Assembly (NCBI GenBank): GCA_003219395.1
Contig: QHOR01000061.1
Coordinates: 1 to 15,626 of the forward strand
Direction of reading: 5' to 3'
DNA length: 15,626 bases
DNA from: Verrucomicrobiota bacterium
GTDB lineage: Bacteria; Verrucomicrobiota; Verrucomicrobiia; Chthoniobacterales; UBA10450
Position 1 is the stretch's first letter. Each line of letters starts with the position of its first letter. The position numbers were made by a program, and so were the translations under genes. Of this stretch, positions 1 through 8,611 are shown piece by piece. The notes below the pieces were generated by a model. That model saw nothing but the letters and a program-made list of their open reading frames with translations. It ran no database searches and was not told the origin of the DNA.

Positions 1-1196
1 GTTTGCAATCCCAGTCCCGCGAGAAGCGCTGTTAGCACCGTAAAGATTGCGAGGTATTTCCCGGCCTCCCGAATACGATTAAGAAGTGGAATATCAAAAT
101 GCAGATATGCCAGCCCGAAATGGGTTCCGAAGCCTGCCATCAGGAAATAGAGGGCCATCACGCCAAACGTAAGTAATAAAAAGCGAGCGAATGAATCACC
201 GCGCCGATAGGCAACAGCACACAGGAGCGCCCCCAGGAAAGCGAGCGGTCCGACATACAACCCGCCGGTCACACGAAGATCGGATGAGTCGATTAACAGA
301 TGGCTGAGATCTTTCGGCGCCAGCTGATGTTCGTTAAAGTGTTCCCACGGGATCGCCGCATGGCCGATAACATAAGAACTCGGTCCGATATAACGAATCA
401 TACCTTCCGTGGCCAGGATCATCGGTAAGAAAGCCACAGCAGCCAATCCGAACGCGATAACTCCACTGAGAGTCAATCCGAGCAGTAAGCGCCCCACAGC
501 GGTAACACCATCAGTTAACCATAACCATATGACAGCGGCGGAAAAAAACAGCGCGCAAGCAAACACCGATAAGATTACCGCCTGCGCGGGGCTCGCAGTA
601 CAGATCAAAGCGCCGGATATCGACAACAGCGCGATACTTCCGAACGACAGGGGCGCGCTTACCATGCGAATCATCCCCGCAACTAACAACGGAAACCAGC
701 TCCAAGCTGCCGCAGTCGCGATCCAATGTGCCGCGACCTCCGTGTTGCCGCTGATCAGCCCGATGGTAGCTCCGCAAAATGATGCAAGACCTCCTGCTCC
801 TGCCACTCGCAGCAAGACATAAACGTTCAGGTAAAAAATTAGAATATGAAAGCATGTGACGTAACTAAGGGTGTATATCACCTCGAGCGACTTCCCGTAA
901 TCGAGCAAGCCAAGGAAATAGAACGGATAGGTGACGGAAAAATGCGGTGTTTGATAAAGCGGGAATCCTCCTAAGCCCGTATCCAGCCAGTAGGGAACAT
1001 TGCCCCCCAGGGCGATTTCAGACGCCCGCGAAAACAGCGGCCCGTACAGCCAGATGTTGTCACGATAGGGAGCGTACAGCTCGCCCTGAGCCAACACCGG
1101 CCAAAAGCGGAAGGCAAAAAGCGCTAACATCAAAACGACAAACAATCCATCTTCGCGCCAAAAACGAGCAAGTTGACCGACCACTGATCTCTTCAC
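1..1196 (-). CDS. YfhO-like polytopic membrane protein, C-terminus beyond left edge
   Basis: An open minus-strand frame runs from a GTG at 1196 to the window edge (398 codons plus two bases). It is a very hydrophobic protein. A first membrane segment lies at about residues 18-36. It is followed by a loop with DNIWLYGPL (46-54) and the stretch GNVPYWLDTGLGGFPLYQTP (65-84), then repeated hydrophobic segments, and IPLLNRIREAGKYLAIF (369-385) near the truncated end. The 'modest loop, P-W, G-G-F-P-L' pattern and the later 'P-x-L-x-x-x-R-x-x-x-K/R' pattern are what I know from the YfhO/GT-C superfamily, whose members are thought to move sugars from lipid-linked donors on the outer face of the membrane. 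An in-frame TAA lies just upstream, so GTG 1196 is the first usable start; no ribosome-binding motif is visible. The gene faces away from the 1358 ORF. Family assignment is by motif only. Confidence 0.75.
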   Translation of the reverse strand, partial: MKRSVVGQLARFWREDGLFVVLMLALFAFRFWPVLAQGELYAPYRDNIWLYGPLFSRASEIALGGNVPYWLDTGLGGFPLYQTPHFSVTYPFYFLGLLDYGKSLEVIYTLSYVTCFHILIFYLNVYVLLRVAGAGGLASFCGATIGLISGNTEVAAHWIATAAAWSWFPLLVAGMIRMVSAPLSFGSIALLSISGALICTASPAQAVILSVFACALFFSAAVIWLWLTDGVTAVGRLLLGLTLSGVIAFGLAAVAFLPMILATEGMIRYIGPSSYVIGHAAIPWEHFNEHQLAPKDLSHLLIDSSDLRVTGGLYVGPLAFLGALLCAVAYRRGDSFARFLLLTFGVMALYFLMAGFGTHFGLAYLHFDIPLLNRIREAGKYLAIFTVLTALLAGLGLQ

Positions 1197-1357
1197 AAAA
1201 ACGACGGAATGTTTGATCTGTTAATGAACACCGTCAATCGGGCCGACTGGGCGTTGGCAGGACATCTCATTGCGCATCGTTTTCACGGACTTGGCGAGAG
1301 TCTGAAACATCTCGCTTGACGACTCCGCAGATCCTGATCATCACTCTGTCCAAGTAG

Positions 1358-1618
1358 ATGTCAATATTGCGAATTTGTCTCACTGGCATGGCCGTACTCC
1401 ATGTGGCTTGGCTCTACTGTTTCACTGCAGGTCTCCTGCTACGGCCGTGTGTTTTTCACAAAGCCCAGTTTGCCTTTACCAATCTGGAGCTCGTGATTGC
1501 TTTACCGCTGGCTTTTCTCTTTCCGCGGTCTCCAACGCCACTCACAAAACCGACCCATGGATATCGCCTTGACCCTTTCCTGGTTCTTCTGCTGATCCCA
1601 GCGGCCGCGTGCGTATGA
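1358..1618 (+). CDS. Possible small membrane protein, 86 aa
   Basis: The ATG at 1358 directly follows an in-frame TAG, so this is the whole possible reading frame. The product would have two or three hydrophobic stretches (about residues 7-29, 43-55 and 72-85), few charged residues and no soluble domain. Its TGA (1616-1618) overlaps the ATG at 1615 of the next gene as ATGA, the usual arrangement for translational coupling. That overlap is the main argument for it being real. Against it: no ribosome-binding motif, no family I recognise, and a length that could arise by chance in T-rich DNA. It could instead be a decayed remnant of a larger membrane gene. Confidence 0.35.
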   Translation: MSILRICLTGMAVLHVAWLYCFTAGLLLRPCVFHKAQFAFTNLELVIALPLAFLFPRSPTPLTKPTHGYRLDPFLVLLLIPAAACV

Positions 1619-3210
1619 TTGCTTCTTCAGCTTCGGATCGTTTGTGCGGAACCGAGGCAGGACAGGAGTCTCAATCCACCGTACTTGATGCGATTTGCGT
1701 CGCTGTTCTCATTGCCTACTTCCTCCACTTTGCTTTCCCAGCATTACACGGCGGTTTCCGCCAGGACGAGATGATGAACATGGGGATTTACTGGTGTGCA
1801 GGAGCGCTGAGATCCATGCTGGCGAACCTCGTATTTTGGAAGGTATTCGTTTGCACGGGAGGGACCGTTTACGATCTGCCTCTCTACCTTTACCGCCCGG
1901 GCGGTGCTATTTACTACCTTCCGCTCTATCACTTCTTTCATCTGAATCCTTTACCTTATCGAATTGCCCAAATCAGCATTCTCGCTACCTCCGTTCCGAT
2001 CGTCTATTACTTGAGCCGATCTCTCACGCTCTCGCGCTCAGTTGCGTTTCTCGCTGTCCTTGGGCTCTGTTATCACCCACGGCTTGCCAATCTCGTGTTC
2101 GTCGGCGCGTTCATTTATGACGTGTTGTGCGGGTTATTTTACTTCGCGGCATTGGCCTATTACGTGCATATCCGCGAGAAAGGAGTTTCTCTCCGGCCGC
2201 TACAAATGCTGGGATTTCTAGTCTTGTACGTTTGCGCGCTGAACTGCAAGGAGATGGCAGTTACGCTCCCAGTGATGGTATTGTGTTATGAGCTTCTTAA
2301 ACCTTCTCGATGGACGAGTTGGAAAACATTCTTGCTCTGGGGCCGATCCTATGCCGCGCCGTCTCTAATCGCTGGGTTGCTTGCAGTCTTTTATATCTGC
2401 GGGAAAACTCATGGGACCGGATCGCTGGCGAGTTTAGAGCCTTATCGCCCCAGCTATTCGTGGCACAACTTGGTAACGTCCAACGCCAAATTCATTGGAG
2501 AGCTATTGTTTGGCGGGCAAGCGGTCACGCCACTCACACTGCTAATCACGTGGGCCGTGGTTTTCGCCTATGCATTTCTTCGTCGCGACCGCACACTTCG
2601 GCTTATGGCATTCTGGATCGTGATCGTGCCCCTGCCCCTCGCATTTATCGTCCCCATTCGCGGCGATGCTTCGCTTTACCTTCTCCTGTTCGGATGGGCA
2701 ATGATCCTCGCGAAAGCAGCGTTTGATTTGATCACTGTAATTTCCAAATTCTTGGTGCCTGTTGGCAATCGTGTCCTGGGTTGGGCGGGAGGTGGAATCG
2801 GTAAGAATGCATCGATCAAAGTATCTCCTTGGTATTTCCGAATTATCGCCACGGTCTTGGTGGCCTGCGCCTTCGCAGCCTGTACGCAGCGAGAAAATCA
2901 GCGACTTCAGCTGCCTTTCTCCAAAGTGGAGTCAAAACCGCCCCATGTTATCGAGACGTTCCAGTCGCTGGGTCTGAGTCCAAGACATGGCAGCCGCATT
3001 CTCCTTTTACTAAAAGAAACCCTTTTCCACAACAAGTGGAATGTCTTGTTTATTGCCACTCTAGTCTGGAACGATCATTCACTGCGTATCTGGATCGAAG
3101 ATCTAAGTGAACTCACGCCACAGCAACAAGCGAGCGTGGATTACGTTATTTCAGTCAGTGAATTCGACGCGGAGATCATCCGTTCGCCCGAGCATCCATC
3201 CTCGAACTAA
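1615..3210 (+). CDS. GT-C-like integral membrane protein (glycosyltransferase-39/TMTC-like)
   Basis: About 531 residues, with many membrane segments over the first 390 and a short soluble C-terminal tail. Counting from the GTG at 1609, the first segment (about 27-47) is followed by FRQDEMM (50-56), an acidic pair where GT-C enzymes place their catalytic Asp/Glu. Next come YRPGGAIYYLPLYHFF (95-110) and CKEMAVTLPVMVLCYELL (213-230). This 'KE-x-A-x-x-x-P' signature is typical of bacterial TMTC/PMT-like membrane glycosyltransferases. These enzymes use polyprenyl-phosphate sugars and act on the periplasmic side. I chose ATG 1615 because it overlaps the upstream stop as ATGA; the GTG at 1609 would add two residues. 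The family-39 gene follows 33 bp downstream, probably in the same transcript. The acceptor is unknown, and the Pfam family is not certain. Confidence 0.8.
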   Translation: MIASSASDRLCGTEAGQESQSTVLDAICVAVLIAYFLHFAFPALHGGFRQDEMMNMGIYWCAGALRSMLANLVFWKVFVCTGGTVYDLPLYLYRPGGAIYYLPLYHFFHLNPLPYRIAQISILATSVPIVYYLSRSLTLSRSVAFLAVLGLCYHPRLANLVFVGAFIYDVLCGLFYFAALAYYVHIREKGVSLRPLQMLGFLVLYVCALNCKEMAVTLPVMVLCYELLKPSRWTSWKTFLLWGRSYAAPSLIAGLLAVFYICGKTHGTGSLASLEPYRPSYSWHNLVTSNAKFIGELLFGGQAVTPLTLLITWAVVFAYAFLRRDRTLRLMAFWIVIVPLPLAFIVPIRGDASLYLLLFGWAMILAKAAFDLITVISKFLVPVGNRVLGWAGGGIGKNASIKVSPWYFRIIATVLVACAFAACTQRENQRLQLPFSKVESKPPHVIETFQSLGLSPRHGSRILLLLKETLFHNKWNVLFIATLVWNDHSLRIWIEDLSELTPQQQASVDYVISVSEFDAEIIRSPEHPSSN

Positions 3211-3243
3211 GTAGTAGCGCGTCGTGCTTACAGAGTCTTATTA

Positions 3244-4962
3244 ATGAGTGATCGAGTCCGACGGTGGATTGCGATGCCAGGGTGGCTTCCCCTCTGTGGC
3301 GCACTGTTCGCTGTGTTAGTACTCATACAGATGACCAGCTTGCGTCACCATGGGCTCACTACTGATGAGCCGCTCCACTATGAGTATGGTTACCGGACGT
3401 TGAATGGCGCGCCGGATAGAACCAGTGCCTTGAATAGCAGCACCATGCCTTTTTCAAGTGTGCACGCGATGACGAGTATTAATCTGGCTGTCCTTGCCCG
3501 GACGAGTGGCCTTCCACTAGACACTTCCTGGAAAGGTCAAATAACGCGCGGGCGATACGCGACGATCGCACTTTCGTTATTACTGGCGGTGTACGTGTTG
3601 AAGTGGAGTTATGAGCTGTATGGTCGCAGTGGGGCTGTTCTGTCGCTGAGTCTTTATGTCTTTGATCCCAATCTGTTGGCACATGGCCAGCTGGTGACCG
3701 CTGATTTGCCGGCGGCCCTGATGACGACTATGGCGCTCTACCACTTTTGGCATTTTCTAAAGTTCGGCGGCAAGCGACGAGCCTTGTTTAGCGCAGCGAC
3801 GCTCGGCTTAAGCCAACTAGCCAAATACTCGTGCGTTTATCTCTATCCGACCTTTATTGTAACCGCAGCGATTTACTATCGACTTAGGCCAACGACAGAA
3901 GAAGCAAAGCCTGACCAATCCCACAGCCTAAGCTGGAATCTGCGTCAATCGTTCGTCGTAGTGGCGCTTTTCGCTGCAGTGAGTGTACTGACAATTAATG
4001 TCGGGTTCGATTTCGTTGGAACTGGGACTCCCTTGTCTGGCTATAGCTTCAAAGACCCGGTCTTCAAAAAGCTCCAGGCAACGCCTTTCCTCCGCAACCT
4101 GCCTCTTCCATTGCCAGTGCCTTACGTCCAGGGGTTGGACCTAGTGAAGTTCGAAGAAAGGATGGGGCAAGCTTGGGGAAACATCTACATGGCAGGACAG
4201 CTTCGAGTGAATCATCATGACGGGACGCTTCGTGGGTTCCCAGGGTATTACTTCTACGCAGCCTTGTTCAAGGTGCCGATTGCGACGCAAATCATATTTT
4301 TGGTGGCATTGGCCGGATACGTTCTAGGCCGTCAGCCGGCGGCGCGAGCGCTTCGTCGGGAGCAGATTTTTTTGCTGGTTCCGATTCTGCTTTACTGGAT
4401 CTATTTCAACTTCTTCTTTAATGCGCAGATCGGCATTCGCCATGTGTTGCCCGTATTTGCCCTGGCCACAATTTTTTGCGGAAGATTCCTCGTCGGCCCG
4501 CATTCTAAGGGAAGACGGTATACCGCGGTTATTCTGACACTGTGGGCTGCCATATCCGCCCTTTCATATTACCCGCATTTTATCTCTTATTTTACCGAAT
4601 TTGTTCCAGACCGGAAGCTAGCCTATCGACATCTTGCAGACTCGAACCTGGATTGGCGCGGAAATGAATGGTATCTACAGGCATACATCCGCCGACATCC
4701 CGATGCCATCGTAGATCCTCGTAAACCGCAGGCGGGTCGGATTGTTGTGCCCGTTAACGCATTGGTTGGCGTCAATCGAGATCCAAATGAGTACAAATGG
4801 TTAAGAGACCACTTTACTCCCGTCGATCACATCGCCTACTCATTCCTGGTTTATGACGTGCCTGAGGAAGATCTTCCGCATAGTGGCAGCGACACGAAGC
4901 AAACGCAGGAACTGCCTCCCTACACGTTGTTTAATCAACCGAGCTTCACAGGTTCGAACTAA
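3244..4962 (+). CDS. Glycosyltransferase family 39 (PMT/ArnT-like) membrane protein
   Basis: The 572-residue protein shows the familiar family-39 order of motifs. TM1 (about 14-30) is followed by TTDEPLHYEYG (39-49), carrying the expected catalytic acidic pair at 41-42. Then come FDPNLLAHGQLVTADLPAAL (140-159), YYFYAALFKVPIA (335-347), NAQIGIRHVLPVFAL (393-407) and a C-terminal loop with ADSNLDW (465-471). These motifs match bacterial GT39 proteins that transfer a sugar from a polyprenyl-phosphate donor on the periplasmic face. The donor and acceptor cannot be read from sequence. It follows the previous membrane protein with 33 bp between them and no clear ribosome-binding site. It ends 61 bp from the true end of the frameshifted epimerase, which is convergent. 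Length is normal for the family and no disruption is seen. Confidence 0.9.
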   Translation: MSDRVRRWIAMPGWLPLCGALFAVLVLIQMTSLRHHGLTTDEPLHYEYGYRTLNGAPDRTSALNSSTMPFSSVHAMTSINLAVLARTSGLPLDTSWKGQITRGRYATIALSLLLAVYVLKWSYELYGRSGAVLSLSLYVFDPNLLAHGQLVTADLPAALMTTMALYHFWHFLKFGGKRRALFSAATLGLSQLAKYSCVYLYPTFIVTAAIYYRLRPTTEEAKPDQSHSLSWNLRQSFVVVALFAAVSVLTINVGFDFVGTGTPLSGYSFKDPVFKKLQATPFLRNLPLPLPVPYVQGLDLVKFEERMGQAWGNIYMAGQLRVNHHDGTLRGFPGYYFYAALFKVPIATQIIFLVALAGYVLGRQPAARALRREQIFLLVPILLYWIYFNFFFNAQIGIRHVLPVFALATIFCGRFLVGPHSKGRRYTAVILTLWAAISALSYYPHFISYFTEFVPDRKLAYRHLADSNLDWRGNEWYLQAYIRRHPDAIVDPRKPQAGRIVVPVNALVGVNRDPNEYKWLRDHFTPVDHIAYSFLVYDVPEEDLPHSGSDTKQTQELPPYTLFNQPSFTGSN

Positions 4963-5010
4963 CACGTGAACAAAGCCGCGTAGCAGTGGCATATCAACCG
5001 CGATTGTTGC

Positions 5011-5031
5011 CGCGCTGTGATTTTCAGCGCG
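5011..5031. terminator. Hairpin in the convergent gap, possible weak terminator
   Basis: A perfect 7-bp inverted repeat (CGCGCTG at 5011-5017 and CAGCGCG at 5025-5031) encloses a 7-base loop. It lies between two convergent genes and contains the stop codon (5024-5026) of the restored epimerase frame. Neither strand has the run of T expected after an intrinsic terminator, so its role is uncertain. Confidence 0.2.
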
Positions 5032-5179
5032 CACCAACTGCGCGATGAATCTCCTCCAGAACTTCTCGCAAACTGAACCGAAACTTCCAGGCGGGATAGT
5101 GGCTCTGGAATTTCCTCACGTCGCTAATCCACCACAGGTGGTCGCCGATCCGGTTCGCCTCCTCATAGCTCCAGCTTAA
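5024..5179 (-). pseudogene. Frame-displaced C-terminus of the epimerase
   Basis: In the minus-strand frame offset by one from the upstream epimerase ORF, 51 codons are open from 5179 to a TGA at 5024-5026. They encode the expected end of the same family, including [20 protein letters not shown], then VRKFQSHYPAWKF and a final EEIHRAVGAR. I recognise this as the conserved tail of the CDP-paratose-2-epimerase-like family, which normally follows directly after the segment where the main ORF stops. The break lies at GGA-AA-TTA (5184-5177 read on the minus strand). Restoring one base, most simply one A of an A-run, joins the two parts into a normal protein of about 354 residues. This could be a true mutation or a sequencing or assembly error. 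Confidence 0.85.
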
Positions 5180-6087
5180 TTTCCGCCCACCCGCCCACTG
5201 ATTTCTTCACATAATGCGATCGCTTCGAGGATAGAACAGTTACTGTGCCGGCTTCCACCGATGTTATAGACTTCTCCTCGGCGAGGCGCTCGAATGAATT
5301 CCACGAATGCTTCGACCAGGTCGAAGCTGTGAATGTTATCACGGACTTGTTTAGCCTTGTACCCCAACACGCGGTAAGGCCTGCCGGTTACTGTGCATAT
5401 CATCAGATAGGAAAGGAAACCGTGCAGCTCAGTACCCGCGTGTGCTGGTCCCGTGAGGCAGCCACCGCGAAAACAAACAGTAGGCATTCCAAAATAACGT
5501 CCATATTCCTGCACCAGAATGTCGGCGGCAGCTTTAGAGGCCCCAAAGAGCGAATGCTTGCTATAATCGATACTCATCGTTTCCGGGATTCCCGGCTCAT
5601 ACTCATGATCTGGCTCGATTTCCCACCGTGTCGGCAATTCTTGCAATGGCAACTGATTTGGCGTGTCGCCGTAAACCTTGTTCGTAGAAGTAAAAACAAA
5701 TGGCGCTTCGGGGCAAAACGTTCTCGCCGCTTCAAGCAGGTTCAATGTACCATTTGCATTAACGGTGAAATCGGTTTGAGGGTCGCGCGCCGCCCAATCG
5801 TGTGATGGTTGAGAGGCCGTATGCACGACGGCGTCGATTCGTCCTGAGTAACTCTTAAATAGCTCGGCAACTGCGGATGTATCCCGAATGTCCAAATCAC
5901 GATGGTCATAGCCGCGGATGCTCGCGATCAGATCCTCTCGCATCTTCTTCGTGGATGCTTCTGCCCCAAAAAATCGTGCGCGCATGTCATTGTCGATCCC
6001 AACAACATGCACTCCCTCTTTAGCGAACCGCTTTACAGTTTCGGAACCAATCAATCCTGCGGAGCCAGTAACGATAATTGTGCGCAT
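5176..6087 (-). CDS. NAD-dependent epimerase/dehydratase, CDP-paratose-2-epimerase-like, frameshifted near its end
   Basis: An extended short-chain dehydrogenase/reductase acting on nucleotide sugars. [10 protein letters not shown] (7-16) is the NAD-binding glycine motif. [17 protein letters not shown] (87-103), [13 protein letters not shown] (132-144), [14 protein letters not shown] (176-189) and [11 protein letters not shown] (247-257) are characteristic of the RfbE/tyvelose-epimerase-like clade. The usual catalytic Tyr of YxxxK is Phe here (F181-GAS-K185); from memory this is shared by close relatives. The substrate is not certain: this clade is often annotated only as an epimerase. The ORF stops after residue 303, about 50 residues early, because of a one-base frameshift; the missing tail is intact in the next frame. 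If the shift is real, the C-terminal substrate-side segment is lost and activity is doubtful. The FkbM gene lies 41 bp upstream, so the two are probably cotranscribed. No ribosome-binding motif is seen. Confidence 0.88.
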   Translation of the reverse strand: MRTIIVTGSAGLIGSETVKRFAKEGVHVVGIDNDMRARFFGAEASTKKMREDLIASIRGYDHRDLDIRDTSAVAELFKSYSGRIDAVVHTASQPSHDWAARDPQTDFTVNANGTLNLLEAARTFCPEAPFVFTSTNKVYGDTPNQLPLQELPTRWEIEPDHEYEPGIPETMSIDYSKHSLFGASKAAADILVQEYGRYFGMPTVCFRGGCLTGPAHAGTELHGFLSYLMICTVTGRPYRVLGYKAKQVRDNIHSFDLVEAFVEFIRAPRRGEVYNIGGSRHSNCSILEAIALCEEISGRVGGN

Positions 6088-6128
6088 CTACTAGACGATA
6101 CTCGTTAACAGGATTTTGCCCACAATCG

Positions 6129-6872
6129 CTAGCTGCTGCTACGATGCGCGAAAAGGTTAGCGTACCAGGCTACATCTTGTCGGACATCGCGTGGGTCAAA
6201 GGCAATCAAACCACAGGTGCTCACCAGGCTCAGACTCATATTAAACCCCCGAAGTATGTCGACAAGTTCTTGCCACCTGACTCCCGATTGCTCCAGGCCA
6301 GCGGGCCACAACTCGAGCAGAAGCTTGATGTCACGGTTTTCCCGTAGCACACGCTGCGCACCGCGTAATGCATGAAGTTCGTACCCTTGAATATCCATCT
6401 TGATCAGGTCCACGCGTTGAGCCGGCCTGAAGTAATCGTCGAGCGCAACCATGCTAGTTGGAACAGCGCGGCGTGAATCCCCATAAGCTTGGTACGCTCT
6501 GTGGTCGACGTTTAGTTTGTCTGAAACGTAAAGCTTCCACTCGCCACTTGCTTCTCCAACCATAGCCCGAGTAAGTCGGACGTTTGCAAGATGGCGTGTA
6601 GCTGCAGACAATCGCCTGAAATTATCCAGCGACGGTTCGAAGGAATGAACTTGACCAGTTGGGCCAACACAGCGGGAGAGAAACTGCGAGTAGATTCCTA
6701 TGTTAGCGCCGACATCTACCACAACAGCGCCTTGAAACACAATTTTTCTTAACAGCGCTCGTTCCGCGCGATCAGTGTACGTCTTATAAGCCGCATAGAG
6801 CGGACGATAGATCGGAAACGCACGGCGATACACCTCGTTGGCAGCGCGACGTAGGACTGAAGCTGCCAACAT
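6129..6872 (-). CDS. FkbM family SAM-dependent methyltransferase
   Basis: The 247-residue protein has the full FkbM set. These are the SAM-binding motif VVDVGANIGIYS (51-62), HSFEPS (76-81), LIKMDIQGYELHALRGA (156-172) with the acidic post-II motif, and LLLELWP (184-190). FkbM proteins are O-methyltransferases, often acting on hydroxyls of sugars or polyketides; here a sugar of the glycan is the likely target (inference from context). A basic, Tyr-rich N-terminus (about 8-45) precedes the fold and may help docking. Length is normal. It is the first gene of a two-gene minus-strand unit with the epimerase and faces the DUF2079 gene across a 181-bp gap that should hold both promoters. I saw no convincing -35/-10 pair there. 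Confidence 0.92.
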   Translation of the reverse strand: MLAASVLRRAANEVYRRAFPIYRPLYAAYKTYTDRAERALLRKIVFQGAVVVDVGANIGIYSQFLSRCVGPTGQVHSFEPSLDNFRRLSAATRHLANVRLTRAMVGEASGEWKLYVSDKLNVDHRAYQAYGDSRRAVPTSMVALDDYFRPAQRVDLIKMDIQGYELHALRGAQRVLRENRDIKLLLELWPAGLEQSGVRWQELVDILRGFNMSLSLVSTCGLIAFDPRDVRQDVAWYANLFAHRSSS

Positions 6873-7053
6873 TAGCTTGGAGTTAGACTACCAAAAGCGG
6901 GATTTCGTAAAGGCAACAGCAGTATGCAGTTCAGTAGATACATTTCTTTGAATCTGCGTCCGAGCACGCCACAAGCATTGCCCGTTCTCATTCGGATGAA
7001 GGTCTGATTGACACAGTATTGGAAAAGATACTGAGAAGCCATACGTTCGTCCA

Positions 7054-8574
7054 ATGTCGCGTCGCTGGAGAGAAATGTTCGCATCGAGAATCATTCTAGC
7101 GGCGCCATGGGATCGCTGGGATTCTGTTGCTCTCACGCTCGCTGTTTTTACGATGCTTTGGATGTTCACGTTTAAACTTAAAACATTCTACGATCTTGGC
7201 TATTCAGGAGACCTCTTCGTGAGTGTTCAGGCTGCGCGGAGTTGGCTCGAGGGGCGGGGCTTCCTTCAAGACAACTGCTTTGGAAACGTGCTTGCTATTC
7301 ACGGCTATTTTTTTCTTCTGCCGCTTGGACTAATAGCAAAGCCATTCGGCGCTCCCGGCTTGCTATTCGTGTTAGCCGCGTCGGCAGGAGCCGCGTATTT
7401 CTCTGCAACACGAATCCTGCGCCTTCTCGGAGTTGAGGGACTGGTCGCCGTAATTGCAACAGGGGCGCTCCTCGTCTCGCCGCTTTCCGTCGCGTTCTAT
7501 CAAGAGGCAGGTCACGGATTCCATGTAGAAACGCTCGTTCCAGCGCTCTGCTTAATCCTGTTTTATTTTCTACTGCGGCAGCGATTGATCGCGTCAATCA
7601 TAACAGCCCTGGCAATCTTCAGTATAAAGGAGGATGCACCAGTCGCAGCAGCCGTGGTAGCGATCATAGCAGGCGTTGAGACATGGACGTCTTCACCGGA
7701 CAAATCCGCACATCAGCGCCTCAACTGGCCTGCGGCGATTACACTGTTTCTGTCGATCTCTGCAATACCCGTTTTGTTGGCGATCTCCTGGTTAGAGGCC
7801 CCGACGATATACGCTCGCCACTCCCTTGATCGCCTCGGCGTTGTGGCGCCGGGAACTTTATCCAATCCCGCGGCGCTTTTGGCTTTTGTTGTATCTAATA
7901 TTGGTCACTGGCTGGGTAGCAGCGTTGTTCGTCACTGGCTGTGCCTGGTGCTCGTAGGCACTTTTGGAACGATTTTGTTGCGGCCGTACTATTTGATAAT
8001 CGGTCTCCCCGCAACGGTGGTGGCATGGCTAGTGAATCGCAACGATCTTATGTGGGCGCCACGATTTTTTTCCACTGAAGCGCTGCTGTGGTGCACCACG
8101 TTGATCGGGTTTGCTTCCATTGCACGGACTGTATCCGACTCGAGTAAGCGAACGCGGACCGCACTGCTCGCCATCGCAATTGCAATCGCAGTGTTATCAA
8201 CGTGCGCACAAGTCGCCCTCGTGCCGTGGTTTGTTCGGGGAGCTTACCTTCTTCGTTCGACTAGCCTTTATTCACCGTCAGAACGACGAGAGGCGGACCA
8301 AGTGTTCGCGCGTTATCGCCAGGAGGGAAAGCCCGAGGAACCGGTTATTGCATCAAGCATGCTTTTCCGCTACGCACATGACAGAAATCTCTTCTGGCTC
8401 AACCGGCTGCATGGTCGTCCTGCCCCCATCTGGATTCTGGGCGATAGCTCTGACCCTTATGCGCCGTTTAGAATCAGTACAGATACAATAAACGCCGAAT
8501 CTGGAGTCCGACTGGACGATTACACAGTAATTGAGCGCCGCGGTCGTTTCGCGTTGTTCAGAAAAACAGATTAA
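7054..8574 (+). CDS. DUF2079-type polytopic membrane protein (GT-C superfamily)
   Basis: 506 residues, with about ten membrane segments through residue 400 and a soluble C-terminal tail. YDLGYSGDLF (46-55) matches the early 'Y-D-L-G-x-x-D' signature of DUF2079. H83 in AIHGYFFLLPLGLI, then GHGFHVETLVPALCLILFY (153-171) and IFSIKEDAPV (188-197), also fit that family. DUF2079 proteins are presumed membrane glycosyltransferases related to the PMT/GT-C fold, with donor and acceptor unknown. The start is uncertain. ATG 7054 has nothing resembling a ribosome-binding site, whereas ATG 7075 is preceded by GGAG four bases away and would shorten the protein by seven residues. The gene is alone on its strand, divergent from FkbM and convergent with the methyltransferase that ends at 8612. 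Confidence 0.85.
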   Translation: MSRRWREMFASRIILAAPWDRWDSVALTLAVFTMLWMFTFKLKTFYDLGYSGDLFVSVQAARSWLEGRGFLQDNCFGNVLAIHGYFFLLPLGLIAKPFGAPGLLFVLAASAGAAYFSATRILRLLGVEGLVAVIATGALLVSPLSVAFYQEAGHGFHVETLVPALCLILFYFLLRQRLIASIITALAIFSIKEDAPVAAAVVAIIAGVETWTSSPDKSAHQRLNWPAAITLFLSISAIPVLLAISWLEAPTIYARHSLDRLGVVAPGTLSNPAALLAFVVSNIGHWLGSSVVRHWLCLVLVGTFGTILLRPYYLIIGLPATVVAWLVNRNDLMWAPRFFSTEALLWCTTLIGFASIARTVSDSSKRTRTALLAIAIAIAVLSTCAQVALVPWFVRGAYLLRSTSLYSPSERREADQVFARYRQEGKPEEPVIASSMLFRYAHDRNLFWLNRLHGRPAPIWILGDSSDPYAPFRISTDTINAESGVRLDDYTVIERRGRFALFRKTD

Positions 8575-8611
8575 TAGCCAAGATAGCTGCGTGATTCCGG
8601 ATCTGTCGACA

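Noticed and set aside
409..855. ORFs on both strands inside the left-edge gene (137 aa plus, 114 aa minus)
   Set aside because: They lie in other frames of the long YfhO-like frame, which is open from 1196 to the edge and has clear membrane-protein character.
4951..4960. GGTTCGAACT, resembling a tRNA T-loop
   Set aside because: It lies at the end of the family-39 coding sequence, with no acceptor, D or anticodon stems around it.
5176..5186. Programmed -1 frameshift in the epimerase
   Set aside because: The shift site has no X-XXY-YYZ heptamer and I see no strong downstream stem at the usual distance; a one-base deletion or sequencing error is simpler.
7008..7036. Perfect TTGACA (7008-7013) upstream of the DUF2079 gene
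   Set aside because: No acceptable -10 hexamer at 16-18 bp spacing; the nearest match, GATACT at 7027-7032, leaves a 13-bp spacer.
6872..7084. Minus-strand 70-aa ORF whose TAA overlaps the FkbM start (TAATG)
   Set aside because: No family resemblance or ribosome-binding site, and it overlaps the start of the divergent DUF2079 gene; most likely chance reading of the promoter gap.
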